From positions 14,798-78,797 of the forward strand of contig QAMW01000023.1 of assembly GCA_003150235.1 (NCBI GenBank): a DNA stretch of 64,000 nucleotides, given 5' to 3'. How positions within the stretch are numbered: the first letter of the stretch is position 1; the number at the start of each line of letters is the position of its first letter. This stretch comes from Bacteroidales bacterium (GTDB lineage Bacteria > Bacteroidota > Bacteroidia > Bacteroidales > Muribaculaceae). A program made the position numbers and the translations under genes. The notes under the pieces are model-generated. The model was not told the origin of the DNA and searched no databases. It saw only the letters and a program-made list of their open reading frames with translations. Of the stretch, positions 25,701 to 34,045 are shown in pieces.

Positions 25701-26817
25701 CATTGACATCGTTTTTCAGCAAATCGCTGAATTTCCTTACATCAAGACCCGCGACCTGTGCATATTTTGCAGGGTCTTGCATCATGCGGACAATAACCTG
25801 AGAAAGGGCGGTGGCAGAAGCCTCGACCGCCTGACCATTGGCATCAAGCACCGCACCGAAGGACATAATCTGAGGGATAGTCATTTTCGCCTGCGCACCT
25901 ACTCCACCCATCCTGGATGCAAACTGGGCGAGATATGGCGCAGATGCCGAGCAGTTCTGCGACAGTTCATTGATGACCGAGCCTACTTTCAGAAGTGACC
26001 TCTCAGTGCCATAACGCTTTTCATCGCCGAAAACCCCTGTCAATTTGGACAATGTAAGTGTCGCCCCATCGCCAAGGTCATCGAGCGCGACATTGATTTG
26101 GTCGGCGGCACGAACAAATCCAAGCACATCCTCCTTAGAAGTCTTGCCCAGACGACCTGCCTCCTGCGCGAGCTGGTTAAGCCCTTCGCGGGATGTGCGA
26201 GTGTCCATCAGCTTAAACTCCTCGTTAAGGTCAGCGACCTGTTCGGCGGTCATGCCGGTAAATTTGCGGACATTAGCCATTTCCTGATCCATCGCGGCGA
26301 AAGCGTCGACAGAACCACGCATGACATCAAATAATCCACTACCCCATTGATGAAGGAGATCCAATGCCGGCCATGCGCCCATAGACCAATCCATGAACCG
26401 AGACCATAAGGATTCTTGTTGGGAAACCTCTTCCCTGACTTCAGACAATCGCGACTTCAGTTCTTTGATTTTCTCAACGTGTGAGTTCCATACCTCCGTG
26501 CCGGGAGTCATATCTTTCAGCTGCCTGTTAAGGGTTCGAAGAGCCTTTTCAAGTTCCCGTGGCGTTGCCTTATCGAGATTAGTGAGCGCACGGTTAACAC
26601 CCTCGGTAGAAGATTTAAGCTCATCAAGTTGTTTACGGTACACACTGAGTTGCTTTCTCTGTTTCTCTATGGACTTAGGGTCTGCACCGGCGGCGTTCAT
26701 GTCGGAGATTGCCTTCTCGGTGTCCTTGATTTTGGACTCCAGTTCTGTCATCATCTTTTTAGCCTGAGCGCCATTGACATTCAGGGTAACGGTAGCGGTA
26801 TCTTTAATTCCACTCAT
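22732..26817 (-). CDS. Tape measure protein
   Basis: 1361 aa, the largest gene in the prophage. Long coiled-coil beginning (residues 10-140), then a PhageMin_Tail/TP901-like part with FAAMDQEMANVRKFTGMTAEQ and TSREGLNQLAQEAGRLGKTS (about 170-240), hydrophobic segments near 500-590 and long charged helices from 620 to 1150. This matches tape measure proteins that set tail length and pass through the membrane during DNA entry. By the usual rule of about 0.15 nm per residue a tail near 200 nm is expected (inference). Confidence 0.88.
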   Translation of the reverse strand: MSGIKDTATVTLNVNGAQAKKMMTELESKIKDTEKAISDMNAAGADPKSIEKQRKQLSVYRKQLDELKSSTEGVNRALTNLDKATPRELEKALRTLNRQLKDMTPGTEVWNSHVEKIKELKSRLSEVREEVSQQESLWSRFMDWSMGAWPALDLLHQWGSGLFDVMRGSVDAFAAMDQEMANVRKFTGMTAEQVADLNEEFKLMDTRTSREGLNQLAQEAGRLGKTSKEDVLGFVRAADQINVALDDLGDGATLTLSKLTGVFGDEKRYGTERSLLKVGSVINELSQNCSASAPYLAQFASRMGGVGAQAKMTIPQIMSFGAVLDANGQAVEASATALSQVIVRMMQDPAKYAQVAGLDVRKFSDLLKNDVNEALILFLETLHNAGGMDTLSPMFKDMGENGARAIAALSTLATHIEDVKAQQIEANKAFSEGVSVTNEFNVQNNTVQASIEKAKKSINDLRVELGERLSPLMSHLVSSSSAVVRALVTLVRFIIEHKGAILSLSAAVAAYLVIVNIAIIKQKLWTALCVAGKTAMFLWSAAVKLGAATVALFSGNIRKAHLIWNAFARSLKADSFGLLIAAITAAVGFLITFAVKSAKATSETERLARAQKKIADAEREAEANCAVELKTLEALYRATQDQSLALDQRLNAVTRLQQQYPEYFKNLSQEAILAGNAADAYEQLRQSIVRSAQAEARKELLAQTEKDLLQIERERDRKVSAALGDVTIPESERMFYPMGDEGKESYINSPGHPEFINTRRYIEQVRADADQKLVQLRKERELLGTSVANDVVNGTSRPSSDPIDPIVNPTPQPDEREDRFAEEKAWRDRMEAETKIAYSKGETDHREYTGRMDEIAVGYFSKILERQDLSAAERLETESQYWEAVNRQTVNGNDRLVAVENDRHQRIMLRLTQERADRLESDSMTAEQLEAQQRIHDEAVELAELNHLLRLVDLTKEGSDERLKAETAYQAARLKAQERHRKAYESGQTDYERRIASVKEKYFGDSDSEKKDKFDAEFELLQEVYRRELEAASGNEAEISRIKEAYLAAELAMRREYNQVAATETENSYREAVMNAAQWLKSEGGQVLTGSLSSMTSGMASVFSGLSTMMQAELQVQTAGIESRYEREVELAQGNSYRVAQLEKKKEAEIAKVKNEANRKMFAMQVIQAVAQTAQNALAAFGSAAQVPVIGYILAPIAAAMAVAAGGIQIAAIKKQQQASEAQGYSKGGFTRKGRADEPAGVVHAGEWVASQRLLASPVARPMIEALDYVQRTNTIGSLRAEDVAQEIQSRSVISRAAARDSSALVLAALVSSSEAVNGLRERLDEPFVTVNTVTGDAGIKKAQDEYERLMNNKKPKSKRA

Positions 26818-26877
26818 ATAATTCGGAGAGATTGATTTAGAGTAAAATTATAGATTGCGTCCGAAGCAATAAAAGAC

Positions 26878-26910
26878 AAGACGCCCCGCCTTTGTTGGCG
26901 GGGCGTCTTT
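26878..26910 (-). terminator. Terminator upstream of the tape measure gene
   Basis: Perfect 13-pair stem AAGACGCCCCGCC / GGCGGGGCGTCTT with a six-base loop. On the minus strand it is followed by GTCTTTTATTG. It ends the transcript of the gene at 26919, so the tape measure and hub genes need their own promoter or antitermination. Confidence 0.8.
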
Positions 26911-26918
26911 ATAAGTTT

Positions 26919-27098
26919 TCATTTTTGACAGTATTTTCTACGCATTAGCCGTTTGCCTGGACCCGTAGGATTAAAGCGAAACATAAGTTTATGCCTCCAT
27001 CGACGCTGATTCGGTTTAGGCTTCGGGAGATATTTGTCCGGGATGAATAATCCCACGACAAGAACAATGACGGGTATTAACAATATATATTCAAGCAT
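26919..27098 (-). CDS. Small single-pass membrane protein
   Basis: 59 aa from ATG 27098. One membrane segment at the N-terminus (EYILLIPVIVLVVGLFI) followed by a proline- and arginine-rich tail. Unknown family. It stands alone between a non-coding island upstream and a strong terminator downstream. In many siphoviruses this place is taken by tail assembly chaperones with a frameshift; this protein does not look like one. Confidence 0.5.
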   Translation of the reverse strand: MLEYILLIPVIVLVVGLFIPDKYLPKPKPNQRRWRHKLMFRFNPTGPGKRLMRRKYCQK

Positions 27099-27343
27099 AT
27101 CAATTAGCCGGTCGTTAAATTTATCATTTTCACGAATATACAAAATTTGCGGGAATTTACAAAATTTACGCACAACAAATTTCAAAAAATTCGGCAGCAT
27201 GTAAAAAGCTGTAAATCAAGGCAAGTTTCTTATCCAGACAGGGCTGGTTTTTATGATTTTCCACAAAATTCCGGAGGTTAGATTTGGAAAACACTAAAAT
27301 ACAGCCGATTAAGGGATTTAAAAGGGGGAAATTTCCCCTTTTT

Positions 27344-27812
27344 CCGTCGGAAGACCCACCTGCCCCCCTAAGGCAGGCGATGCCCCGCCCTCTTTCGATG
27401 ATGCGGAATATGCAGGGTGCGGCGCGGAGTCGGCATGATTCACGGGGATTGACGAGGCGCGGTAATGGCTCGTGGCGCGCGTAGTCATGCCCGTGGAGGC
27501 AGAGGTGTGTCGCAGGCGGGGGTGTGGTCGCGAAGCGGATGTGTGCACAGTGTGCCGGAGTGCCGTCGCCTGACCGCCGGTGAGCGGGAGCAACGCGACA
27601 AGGAAGCCGGGAAGCCTCTGCCGGAAGCTGAGAGTATCGATTGTGGAGGCTGTGGCTCACGGCGACCGTAGCATCGGCGGTGAAGCGTCGACACGCAGTC
27701 ATCCGCATTGGCGAGACACGGCAGGGTCTACACACTCCCGCCAGCGATGTGACACCGTGTGCCGTGCGGGCATGGTTCGCAGTGCCGCGAGGGGTGAGGG
27801 GCGGGCACAAAG
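27344..27812. other. GC-rich island without credible gene
   Basis: About 470 bp, visibly richer in G and C than the surrounding AT-rich prophage DNA, enclosed by a palindrome AAAGGGG-AAATTT-CCCCTTT (27320-27343) and a strong terminator (27813-27840). Frames stay open over hundreds of bases on both strands, but the translations are rich in Arg, His, Cys and Pro and look spurious. Several short helices can be drawn (CCTGCC/GGCAGG near 27359, CCGG...CCGG near 27607, CCCGC/GCGGG near 27738-27770). Candidate structured RNA or foreign insert. Confidence 0.4.
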
Positions 27813-27840
27813 AAGGGGGATGCCGGTGGGCATCCCCCTT
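27813..27840 (-). terminator. Terminator of the neck/tail-tube transcript
   Basis: Perfect 12-pair stem AAGGGGGATGCC / GGCATCCCCCTT with a four-base loop, followed on the minus strand by CTTTG. It lies 27 bp after the stop of the gene at 27867. Confidence 0.85.
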
Positions 27841-27866
27841 CGCGAGGAGAGAGGAGAAGTGTGCTG

Positions 27867-28484
27867 TCAGGAGAGAGTCCAGTCGGCATTGGAGGTGACA
27901 TTGACCGTGGCGGTAGCGGAAGCTGCTACCGCAAGAGTCGGAGCCTCCGTGTCAAGGGTCAGTGTCGGAGCGGCGGCAAGCTGCTTTATCTGTACCGTAA
28001 CCTTTTTTTCCGCAGAGGCACTTGCAAAGGCGCCCCGGGAAAAAGACAACGTAATAGTCTTTGCCCTCGCTGTGGTATTGGCAGCCACACGCAACTTCAC
28101 AGAGAAAGAGTACTCTGCCGTGGCTCCGGGGTCCCCCGAGATTGCAGTATCGAAAGTCGCAGCAACCCCGGCGACCATGAAATCGGAACAAAGGGTCCTC
28201 ATGTTACAACCAATCATTGCAACATTGGACTTACCGGTTATCGTGATGGTGCCACCGGCTGCCGCGACATCCGCGACGGCATCGACGGTGAGGAACTCCG
28301 TCTTCGGCGACTGCTTCACGGTGACAGTCTTGGTGACGACCGGTGTCTGGGTGGTTTTCACCGTGAACGTGGCGGAACGCGACAGCCTGCCGGTATGGGC
28401 GGAGAGCGAGGTGATGGTAAGGGCGGCATTGTCAGCACCCGCTGACGGGCTGACCTTGAAAAAGCTTTTAGTGATTTCAGCCAT
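27867..28484 (-). CDS. Virion protein with BACON/Ig-like repeats (possible tail protein)
   Basis: 205 aa from ATG 28484. Beta-rich with repeated Ig-type strands: ATFTVKTTQTPVVTKTVTVKQS, then a second unit ending AEKKVTVQIKQ, then a third that opens with TLDTEAPTLAVAASATATV and stops at SNADWTLS. The last motif is the BACON signature (V-SN-x-W-T), yet the protein ends there, as if the domain were cut or circularly permuted. Position before the tape measure fits a major tail or tube-decoration protein; carbohydrate binding is an alternative known for BACON domains. Confidence 0.5.
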   Translation of the reverse strand: MAEITKSFFKVSPSAGADNAALTITSLSAHTGRLSRSATFTVKTTQTPVVTKTVTVKQSPKTEFLTVDAVADVAAAGGTITITGKSNVAMIGCNMRTLCSDFMVAGVAATFDTAISGDPGATAEYSFSVKLRVAANTTARAKTITLSFSRGAFASASAEKKVTVQIKQLAAAPTLTLDTEAPTLAVAASATATVNVTSNADWTLS

Positions 28485-28507
28485 GAGAGATTGGATTTTT
28501 GGGGTTA

Positions 28508-28711
28508 TTACTGTATCACCCATGTCATAGGTGACTCGATGTTTACTACAGCCGACGCACCCTCAGGCTGCCCCAGCGTCACCGTAAGCGGCGACACCTT
28601 CAGCGGTCGGTGCCACACGACATTACCGGGGTCACGGAATGTCACGCGCACGACCTCCTTATGGGCGAAACGTATCTCATGAGGGTGTCTGAGGTCTATT
28701 CTTAGTGCCAT
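28508..28711 (-). CDS. Small phage protein, neck/tail region
   Basis: 67 aa, beta-rich (RFAHKEVVRVTFRDPGNVVWHRPLK), no recognised family. It lies 35 bp after the gene at 28747 and 23 bp before the BACON-like protein, within the structural operon; probably a minor virion component. Confidence 0.5.
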   Translation of the reverse strand: MALRIDLRHPHEIRFAHKEVVRVTFRDPGNVVWHRPLKVSPLTVTLGQPEGASAVVNIESPMTWVIQ

Positions 28712-28746
28712 GTCTACAGGTAAGTTTACTATCAGTCATTTATATG

Positions 28747-29778
28747 TCATGCGGTCGTGATGTCGAGCGTCTGTGTATCGTCATCATAGGAGAGCCTCAC
28801 AAGCTGCCCGAGCGATTCGAGCGACTTGCGGTAGGTGGAGCCGAGCACATGGAAATTCTTGACGCGGTACACCGTGGAGCCGAGGATAAAACGTGTAGCC
28901 CCGTCATATCCGTGGCCGGCGAGCCACGACGGCGCGGCATATACCCGGCGCGCCGTGAGGTCTGTGCCTGGCACCGGCACCGTCGCCTCGACAACAAACA
29001 GTGACTTCCCGGTGACGGAGGCATCGCTGCCAGTCGCATGAGGGAGGGCGAGTACATTTACCGCCGTGGCGGTGTCAGGCACCTCAAGGTCGGCGACATC
29101 CGGAGTCTCCGACAGCACGGCGGCTATCGGCAGGACAGCGCCGACGGGCCAGTTCCCGAGGCGCGTGTCAGCAGCCTGCAGGTCGGGGAGCTTGATGTCG
29201 GCGATGGAGACGACCTTGGCTATAAGGGAGTCAAGTGCCTCGGGATGATGCATCTCCCACTCTGACCACGCCAACGGCTGCGAGCCGACAGCCGAAGGCG
29301 TCGCGGCGATGTTGAAGCGTCGCCGGTAGGTATAGTAATGTCCGGCGTCCGGGGTCTCTGAAATCACGCCGTCGACAAGTCGGTGGGAGGTCGACAGCAC
29401 CTGCGTTATCACACGGCAGCCGGCATCCGACACCATGTCGAGGATACCCATCGGCACCCTCTTGACGGTGACGACATACCTGGTGCACGTAGAGTCGCGG
29501 GCGACCGCATTGGCGCGCTCGTAGTCCTGTATGCCGAAGTCTATGGCGGAGAGGTCGACGGTACGCTGGTTCTTGGGCAGGTTCTTCTCGAGAGCCGTCA
29601 CATCTCCGGAGAGTGCCGACAGCCGCGAGTCGAGATTGCCGTGGTCGCTGTCGTCGGCATCAAGCATCTGGCGCAGTATTTCCCCGAGACGGTAAGGTGT
29701 GATCGCGTCGCGTTCCATCTCGGCGCGCAAAGCCATGACGAGTTCTCTTATCCTGGCATAATCGGTGAGCGTTTGCAT
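28747..29778 (-). CDS. Phage structural protein, fibre-like
   Basis: 343 aa from ATG 29778 (MQTLTDYARIRELVMAL). N-terminal helical region with a heptad stretch (LDSRLSALSGDVTALEKNL, residues about 58-76), then a beta-rich body. Such short coiled coil plus beta architecture suits a trimeric fibre or tail-associated protein. An upstream in-frame ATG at 29823 adds only 15 residues and is less likely. Unknown family. Confidence 0.45.
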   Translation of the reverse strand: MQTLTDYARIRELVMALRAEMERDAITPYRLGEILRQMLDADDSDHGNLDSRLSALSGDVTALEKNLPKNQRTVDLSAIDFGIQDYERANAVARDSTCTRYVVTVKRVPMGILDMVSDAGCRVITQVLSTSHRLVDGVISETPDAGHYYTYRRRFNIAATPSAVGSQPLAWSEWEMHHPEALDSLIAKVVSIADIKLPDLQAADTRLGNWPVGAVLPIAAVLSETPDVADLEVPDTATAVNVLALPHATGSDASVTGKSLFVVEATVPVPGTDLTARRVYAAPSWLAGHGYDGATRFILGSTVYRVKNFHVLGSTYRKSLESLGQLVRLSYDDDTQTLDITTA

Positions 29779-29850
29779 AATGCAGTTATTTAAGCGGGTT
29801 TGATATGCGAATTTAGGAGCCATGGCGACGCCCGCAAAAGACAGAAGGGC

Positions 29851-30270
29851 TCAATTCCGGGCAGCGGCGCGCGGGTCAAAACCGGCAAACATGGAGATGA
29901 ACTCCCTCCCCAGCGACTCGGCGAGGAAGTCACGGAGATTCATCACCGAGGAATAGTACTTCATCGAGAACCACCGGCGCGCCTCCCTTCTGCGCTCGTG
30001 CCCGAGGTCGCCCCCGTTGCCGCGCGGCGTGTCACGTCCCGACCCCGTGTCCTGCCAGATGCCGTATTCAAGAAACGACTCCGACAGGGTGATGTCGAGT
30101 ACACGGTCATCCGTGTCGGTCTGCACCACTGTCACGGAGTTATAGAGAGCCGATGTGTCGATGACCTTCAGCTTGAAGATACGCTCCTGCCAGATGTCGA
30201 CCATGGTCTTGTTCCATGCCTCGACAAACTGCCGGCGTTTCTCTACAGACTTATCGGCGGCGTTATCCAT
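29851..30270 (-). CDS. Tail completion / neck protein (gp10-like)
   Basis: 139 aa. The pattern ...DTSALYNSV... followed by ESFLEYGIWQDTGSGRDTPRGN and a WFSMKYY stretch resembles the HK97-gp10-type tail completion proteins of Bacteroidota phages. It overlaps the end of the preceding gene (30243) by 28 bp, so the two are coupled. Assignment from pattern and order, not from alignment. Confidence 0.5.
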   Translation of the reverse strand: MDNAADKSVEKRRQFVEAWNKTMVDIWQERIFKLKVIDTSALYNSVTVVQTDTDDRVLDITLSESFLEYGIWQDTGSGRDTPRGNGGDLGHERRREARRWFSMKYYSSVMNLRDFLAESLGREFISMFAGFDPRAAARN

Positions 30271-30743
30271 TCTTCAGGGTTGTAACGGAGGTCGGTGTAA
30301 GTGTTTACCGCAACCTGGAACACGGCGCATGCAGCCCCGTTGAAAAAATACCGGTCAATCTCCTTGAACGTGATGCGCTGGTCGATATAGATGCAGTGTT
30401 CCTCGAGCTGCGCTTTCTCCTGGACCAGCACCGACATGAACTGCCGGAACAGCTCGCGCATGTCATCCATCGCCGCGTCACGCGCCCGGAGGTCGTCGAG
30501 ACGGTGGCGGCGCGCCATGAACACGGTCTTCACCCTGCGTGTGTGAGGTGAGTTGTCAAGGGAGGTCGACCCTTCCGAGGTATCACACACGGCGACAATC
30601 GACCTTGACGAGAGCGCCGATGACAGCGCGTCGTGGAATCCCTGCAGGGAGGTCACGCGGTGAAACACATAGCCTTCATTGACAGCATGGCGGTTGGAGG
30701 CGGTGAGACGGCTGAAAAACGCCGTTGCATCCCAGTTTATCAT
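30243..30743 (-). CDS. Minor virion protein, neck region
   Basis: 166 aa, no recognised family. Mixed alpha/beta, with a central charged helix (RHRLDDLRARDAAMDDMRELF) and a C-terminal strand-rich part. It sits between two connector-type genes, nine bases after the previous stop. Such a place is usual for head-tail joining or tail terminator proteins. Confidence 0.45.
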   Translation of the reverse strand: MINWDATAFFSRLTASNRHAVNEGYVFHRVTSLQGFHDALSSALSSRSIVAVCDTSEGSTSLDNSPHTRRVKTVFMARRHRLDDLRARDAAMDDMRELFRQFMSVLVQEKAQLEEHCIYIDQRITFKEIDRYFFNGAACAVFQVAVNTYTDLRYNPEEWITPPISL

Positions 30744-30751
30744 ATCGGGTG

Positions 30752-31567
30752 TCAGTTTTTAGGAAATTTCCGGTTGATTTCTTCGTAGTCGCGGGCAAGC
30801 GCGTCAAGTTCGGTAAGTGCGCGCCACACGGGCATAGCGTTCACCTGCTCCTCCTTGGTGATGTCACCTTTGGTCAGGGCGCGGATCTGCGAGTCGTTGG
30901 CTCGGCGCATGGTGTTATAGTCGGCAGTCGGCGGCTCTCCGGCGGCAGGCTTGAAAAAGTCCGGGAACAGCGTCGTGAAAAGAGCCTTGACACCCGCCCA
31001 CCAGTAAAACACCGACAGTGTCTCGGCGGCATCGGGCTGCAATCCCTCCCTGCTGTAAAGCACTTCCGCCATCTGGCGAAGCAGTCCGGCATCACGGGTC
31101 ACGCAGTACCCCTGCCAGAGGTTTTCACAAAAAAGCCATTGGCTGAAGGTGAATCCCTCCGCAAGGTCAGCCACGACCGCCCTTGCGTCGCCGATGACAT
31201 CGAGCCGGACAGGGGTCTCCGGCGGCTGTCTTATCCATGACAGGTGTGCCGAGGCGGCGGCAAGTGTCCCGGCATCGATATAAAACTCGTCAGGGAGGTC
31301 GGTGACCGACGAGTCACAGGGCACCGTCCGCCCCCTTTTGCGCTTCACGGGGTTGATTCGCTTGAATATCGCCCCGTCGTCATACAGGGTGACCACGTGC
31401 AGGGAGTTCCACCGCAGGAGGCAGGTGGTCTCGACCATGGCAACAGTCACGTCCGGCTCACTGTCGGCGGCGGCAGCCTTGTCAGCGAGTTCCTGAAGCA
31501 GGAAACGCAGCTGATCCTGCGTGAGTTCCTGCCACGAGCGCGGGGCAATAAGGTTTAGTCGGTACAT
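30752..31567 (-). CDS. Phage structural-module protein, unknown
   Basis: 271 aa. Starts MYRLNLIAPRSWQELTQDQL, with a mainly helical content and a hydrophobic FYWWAGVKALFTTLFPDFFK stretch near residue 190. I recall similar proteins in Bacteroides prophages but no function. Tightly packed: 18 bp from the gene upstream and 8 bp from the next. Confidence 0.45.
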   Translation of the reverse strand: MYRLNLIAPRSWQELTQDQLRFLLQELADKAAAADSEPDVTVAMVETTCLLRWNSLHVVTLYDDGAIFKRINPVKRKRGRTVPCDSSVTDLPDEFYIDAGTLAAASAHLSWIRQPPETPVRLDVIGDARAVVADLAEGFTFSQWLFCENLWQGYCVTRDAGLLRQMAEVLYSREGLQPDAAETLSVFYWWAGVKALFTTLFPDFFKPAAGEPPTADYNTMRRANDSQIRALTKGDITKEEQVNAMPVWRALTELDALARDYEEINRKFPKN

Positions 31568-31585
31568 GGGTCAGTGTCTTGTAAG

Positions 31586-32425
31586 TTAGAAATAAAATGC
31601 GCCCTTGATGTCGTTACTGAAGGGCTTGCGGTCAATCGCCTCCTTCATCTCCTCGCGCCACATCCCGTCAATCTCCGGATGGTAGCGCATGGCATGGAAT
31701 ATCGGCTGCACAACGCGCCAGAGGTTGAAATACGGGGTGAACGGCAAAGTCCGGCACTCTATGAAGCGAGCCTCGGCGAGACGGATCGCCGCCACTACCT
31801 CATGGGAAGCCGGCAACGTGCCGTCATTGTAGCTGTCGCGGAGGAAGGCGGTCGTATGGGTGCCAAGAAACTTTTCCGAGAGGATATCCTCAAACGCCAT
31901 TGCCGCGTCACGGTAATGCGCATAGTCCTGCAGTATGTCCGTGCGCTCCTTTGACAACGGTAGCCTGGCGATGTCGTCAAGCGAGGAGAAGAACGTGGCG
32001 CAGAAATATCGTCCCTGCGGGGAGTCGCGCCACTCCTTCGACTTGCGGCACTCCGCGACCAGCACCCTCAGTGATGCCTCGCAGCTGTCGCGCAGTGAAC
32101 CGATGAGTCTTTCGACACGCTCCTTCGACGCCGGGGCGATGGATGTCGTGTTCACGATGCCGAAGCCGGTGGGGCTCATCACAAGGTCAAGCGACGGCAC
32201 GGCGCAGGAGAAAGCCCTGTTAACGATAATCCTGACGGAGAGGTCGACCAGTGAGGGGGAAAGGAAATCCCCATCGCCGGTCACATTAGCCGACAGCCAC
32301 TCCTCGGCGGCGGTGATAAACGGCAGCAGCTTGTCATGGAGCCTCGTCTCGTCGTCGACCTCCGCGATGACATTCGGGATAAGACGGCGCACCGTCTTGT
32401 TGTCTATAAGTTCTGATAGTCGCAT
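31586..32425 (-). CDS. Phage structural-module protein (DUF6712-like)
   Basis: 279 aa, begins MRLSELIDNKTVRRLIPNV, largely helical. The N-terminal LIxNxxVRxLIPNV pattern and its place just after the portal gene suggest the DUF6712-type protein found in Bacteroidota prophages, possibly a head-tail adaptor. Function not established. Confidence 0.45.
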   Translation of the reverse strand: MRLSELIDNKTVRRLIPNVIAEVDDETRLHDKLLPFITAAEEWLSANVTGDGDFLSPSLVDLSVRIIVNRAFSCAVPSLDLVMSPTGFGIVNTTSIAPASKERVERLIGSLRDSCEASLRVLVAECRKSKEWRDSPQGRYFCATFFSSLDDIARLPLSKERTDILQDYAHYRDAAMAFEDILSEKFLGTHTTAFLRDSYNDGTLPASHEVVAAIRLAEARFIECRTLPFTPYFNLWRVVQPIFHAMRYHPEIDGMWREEMKEAIDRKPFSNDIKGAFYF

Positions 32426-32451
32426 ATATCCGGTATAAAAGGTTAGTGATG

Positions 32452-33798
32452 TCAGCCGACTGTCACCTCGCGGGCGTCGGCATGGCGGTCAAGGGTTGTA
32501 AGCTGTATGAACGGGAAATCCACGTGTACACCCTTCCAGCCGTTGTACATGATTATGATGTCGTGGACTGTGGCAAGCAGGTCGTGATACGGTTTCTGGA
32601 GCGCCTGGGCTATCGTGTACAGCTCACGCTTGTCGGAGCCGGAGTTGTTGGTCTGTGACTTTCCCGGCACGGAGCCCACGAGGTTGGAATGTACGCGCAT
32701 GGTGAAACACACCATGTTCACCGCCTCCGCGATGTCGCTCTCCCAGTCGCCCCCCTCCTTTGTCTTGGAGTCGACACTCTTCACCGTGATGTGCGGGCAG
32801 TCGCCTTTCCCGTCAAGCGACATCGTCTTGCCGGTGAAGAGCACCGCTCCGGAATTTTCCGCGTCGGTAAGAAATTTCATCATCTCGCGCTTCTTCTCCT
32901 GCATCAGCTGATTTCGTTCCTCAGGGGTGAGCGTCGGGTGCTGCCTGAACACTTCCTCCCAGTACTGCGGCATCACCTCGATGACATACTTTATCGGGGC
33001 GGAGTTTTTCAGCTTCGCGAGCTTCGCCGAGCCGATAAGCCGCTTGATCGAGTACCATGACCCCTTGAACAGCGACGCGTAATGAGGGATCGGGTAATAG
33101 AGCGAGTCCACGCCGGGGAAAAGGGTCAGTATGGCAAATTTCCTGGCGGGTGCCGCAGTTCCCCTCCTGGTTGCGCGGCGCCCCATCCGTGACTGCAGGT
33201 CCTTCCACGGGGAGCGGGGGTCGAGCAGCGGGATGGACTCAAACGTGTCATCCAGTGCCGGACTGCGGAAAGGACCGAATATCACGTTCTCGATACGCCC
33301 CGTGGTCTTGTCCCTGGGAGAGAAGCGGCAGTAACATGCCGGCTTGCGGTGAAGCTCCACTATTTTTGTGCCGTCATCGTTCAGGATGATGACCGACACG
33401 GCGAAGTTGAAATACTTCAGGTCCTGACACACCCCCAGGAGATACCCCGGCATGGGGTTGTCAAGAAGGAAGCCCCGCACGGCGGCACTGACCCCTGCGT
33501 CGGCATCCTTCGTGCAATAGACGATACCCGACCCGTAGCACACCTCCGCATTGAAGAGCTGGCAGGTCGACAGCGTCTCGTCCTTTTCCACGAGGTCGAT
33601 GATGTCGTAAGGCATCGTGTCATTCACGCCCCATGGCACATACTCTTTTCCGTCGACAGTCTTTGTCGTGCAGCAGTCGGAGTCACGGAACACCTCCGAC
33701 ATCTTCGAGATGAAGACCACACGTGAGTTGGACACATCAAGGTCCTCGACCGAGCAGAAGTCGAGGAGTTCCTGTATTGTTGGGTTAGGGTTTTCCAT
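32452..33798 (-). CDS. Portal protein
   Basis: 448 aa from ATG 33798 (MENPNPTIQELLDF). Portal features: an early Trp-Gly-Asn-like VPWGVNDTMPYDIIDLVEKDETLSTC segment, YPIPHYASLF in the stem region, and C-terminal NSGSDKRELYTIAQALQKPYHDLLATV where the long stem helix is expected. The portal is the dodecameric entry of DNA into the head. Unusually, it is separated from terminase and capsid by the lysis genes, HigBA, HicAB and cassette B. Confidence 0.7.
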   Translation of the reverse strand: MENPNPTIQELLDFCSVEDLDVSNSRVVFISKMSEVFRDSDCCTTKTVDGKEYVPWGVNDTMPYDIIDLVEKDETLSTCQLFNAEVCYGSGIVYCTKDADAGVSAAVRGFLLDNPMPGYLLGVCQDLKYFNFAVSVIILNDDGTKIVELHRKPACYCRFSPRDKTTGRIENVIFGPFRSPALDDTFESIPLLDPRSPWKDLQSRMGRRATRRGTAAPARKFAILTLFPGVDSLYYPIPHYASLFKGSWYSIKRLIGSAKLAKLKNSAPIKYVIEVMPQYWEEVFRQHPTLTPEERNQLMQEKKREMMKFLTDAENSGAVLFTGKTMSLDGKGDCPHITVKSVDSKTKEGGDWESDIAEAVNMVCFTMRVHSNLVGSVPGKSQTNNSGSDKRELYTIAQALQKPYHDLLATVHDIIIMYNGWKGVHVDFPFIQLTTLDRHADAREVTVG

Positions 33799-33811
33799 AT
33801 TGCTGAAGATT

Positions 33812-34045
33812 TTATATGAACACGTCAAAATCGTTTATGCGGATGATGCACACGTCACGGATGGTGCGCTTCTTGCCGCTGCGCAGAAACTTGATGGTGC
33901 GGGTGCCTGAATAGATGTCGTAGCGGAGCGACACCACATTGTCGGCTTCAAGCAGCCGCCCGGAGCGCGTCACCACCGTCAGCGACACCGGCTTGCCGGC
34001 ATCGAGTATCCGGCGCGCGTCATTTATGTGTACCGCGTCATCCAT
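33812..34045 (-). CDS. Small phage protein upstream of portal
   Basis: 77 aa, start overlaps the stop of the gene at 34045 by one base. Basic and beta-rich (VSLTVVTRSGRLLEADNVVSLRYD), no known family. Probably coupled in translation with its neighbour. Confidence 0.5.
   Translation of the reverse strand: MDDAVHINDARRILDAGKPVSLTVVTRSGRLLEADNVVSLRYDIYSGTRTIKFLRSGKKRTIRDVCIIRINDFDVFI

Noticed and set aside
27166..27810. Long minus-strand open frame of 214 codons across the GC-rich island
   Set aside because: Composition (Arg, His, Cys, Pro), lack of any motif, and a continuous frame on the other strand too indicate a base-composition artefact.
20909..29778. Diversity-generating retroelement in the tail region
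   Set aside because: No reverse transcriptase gene and no template/variable repeat pair were found.
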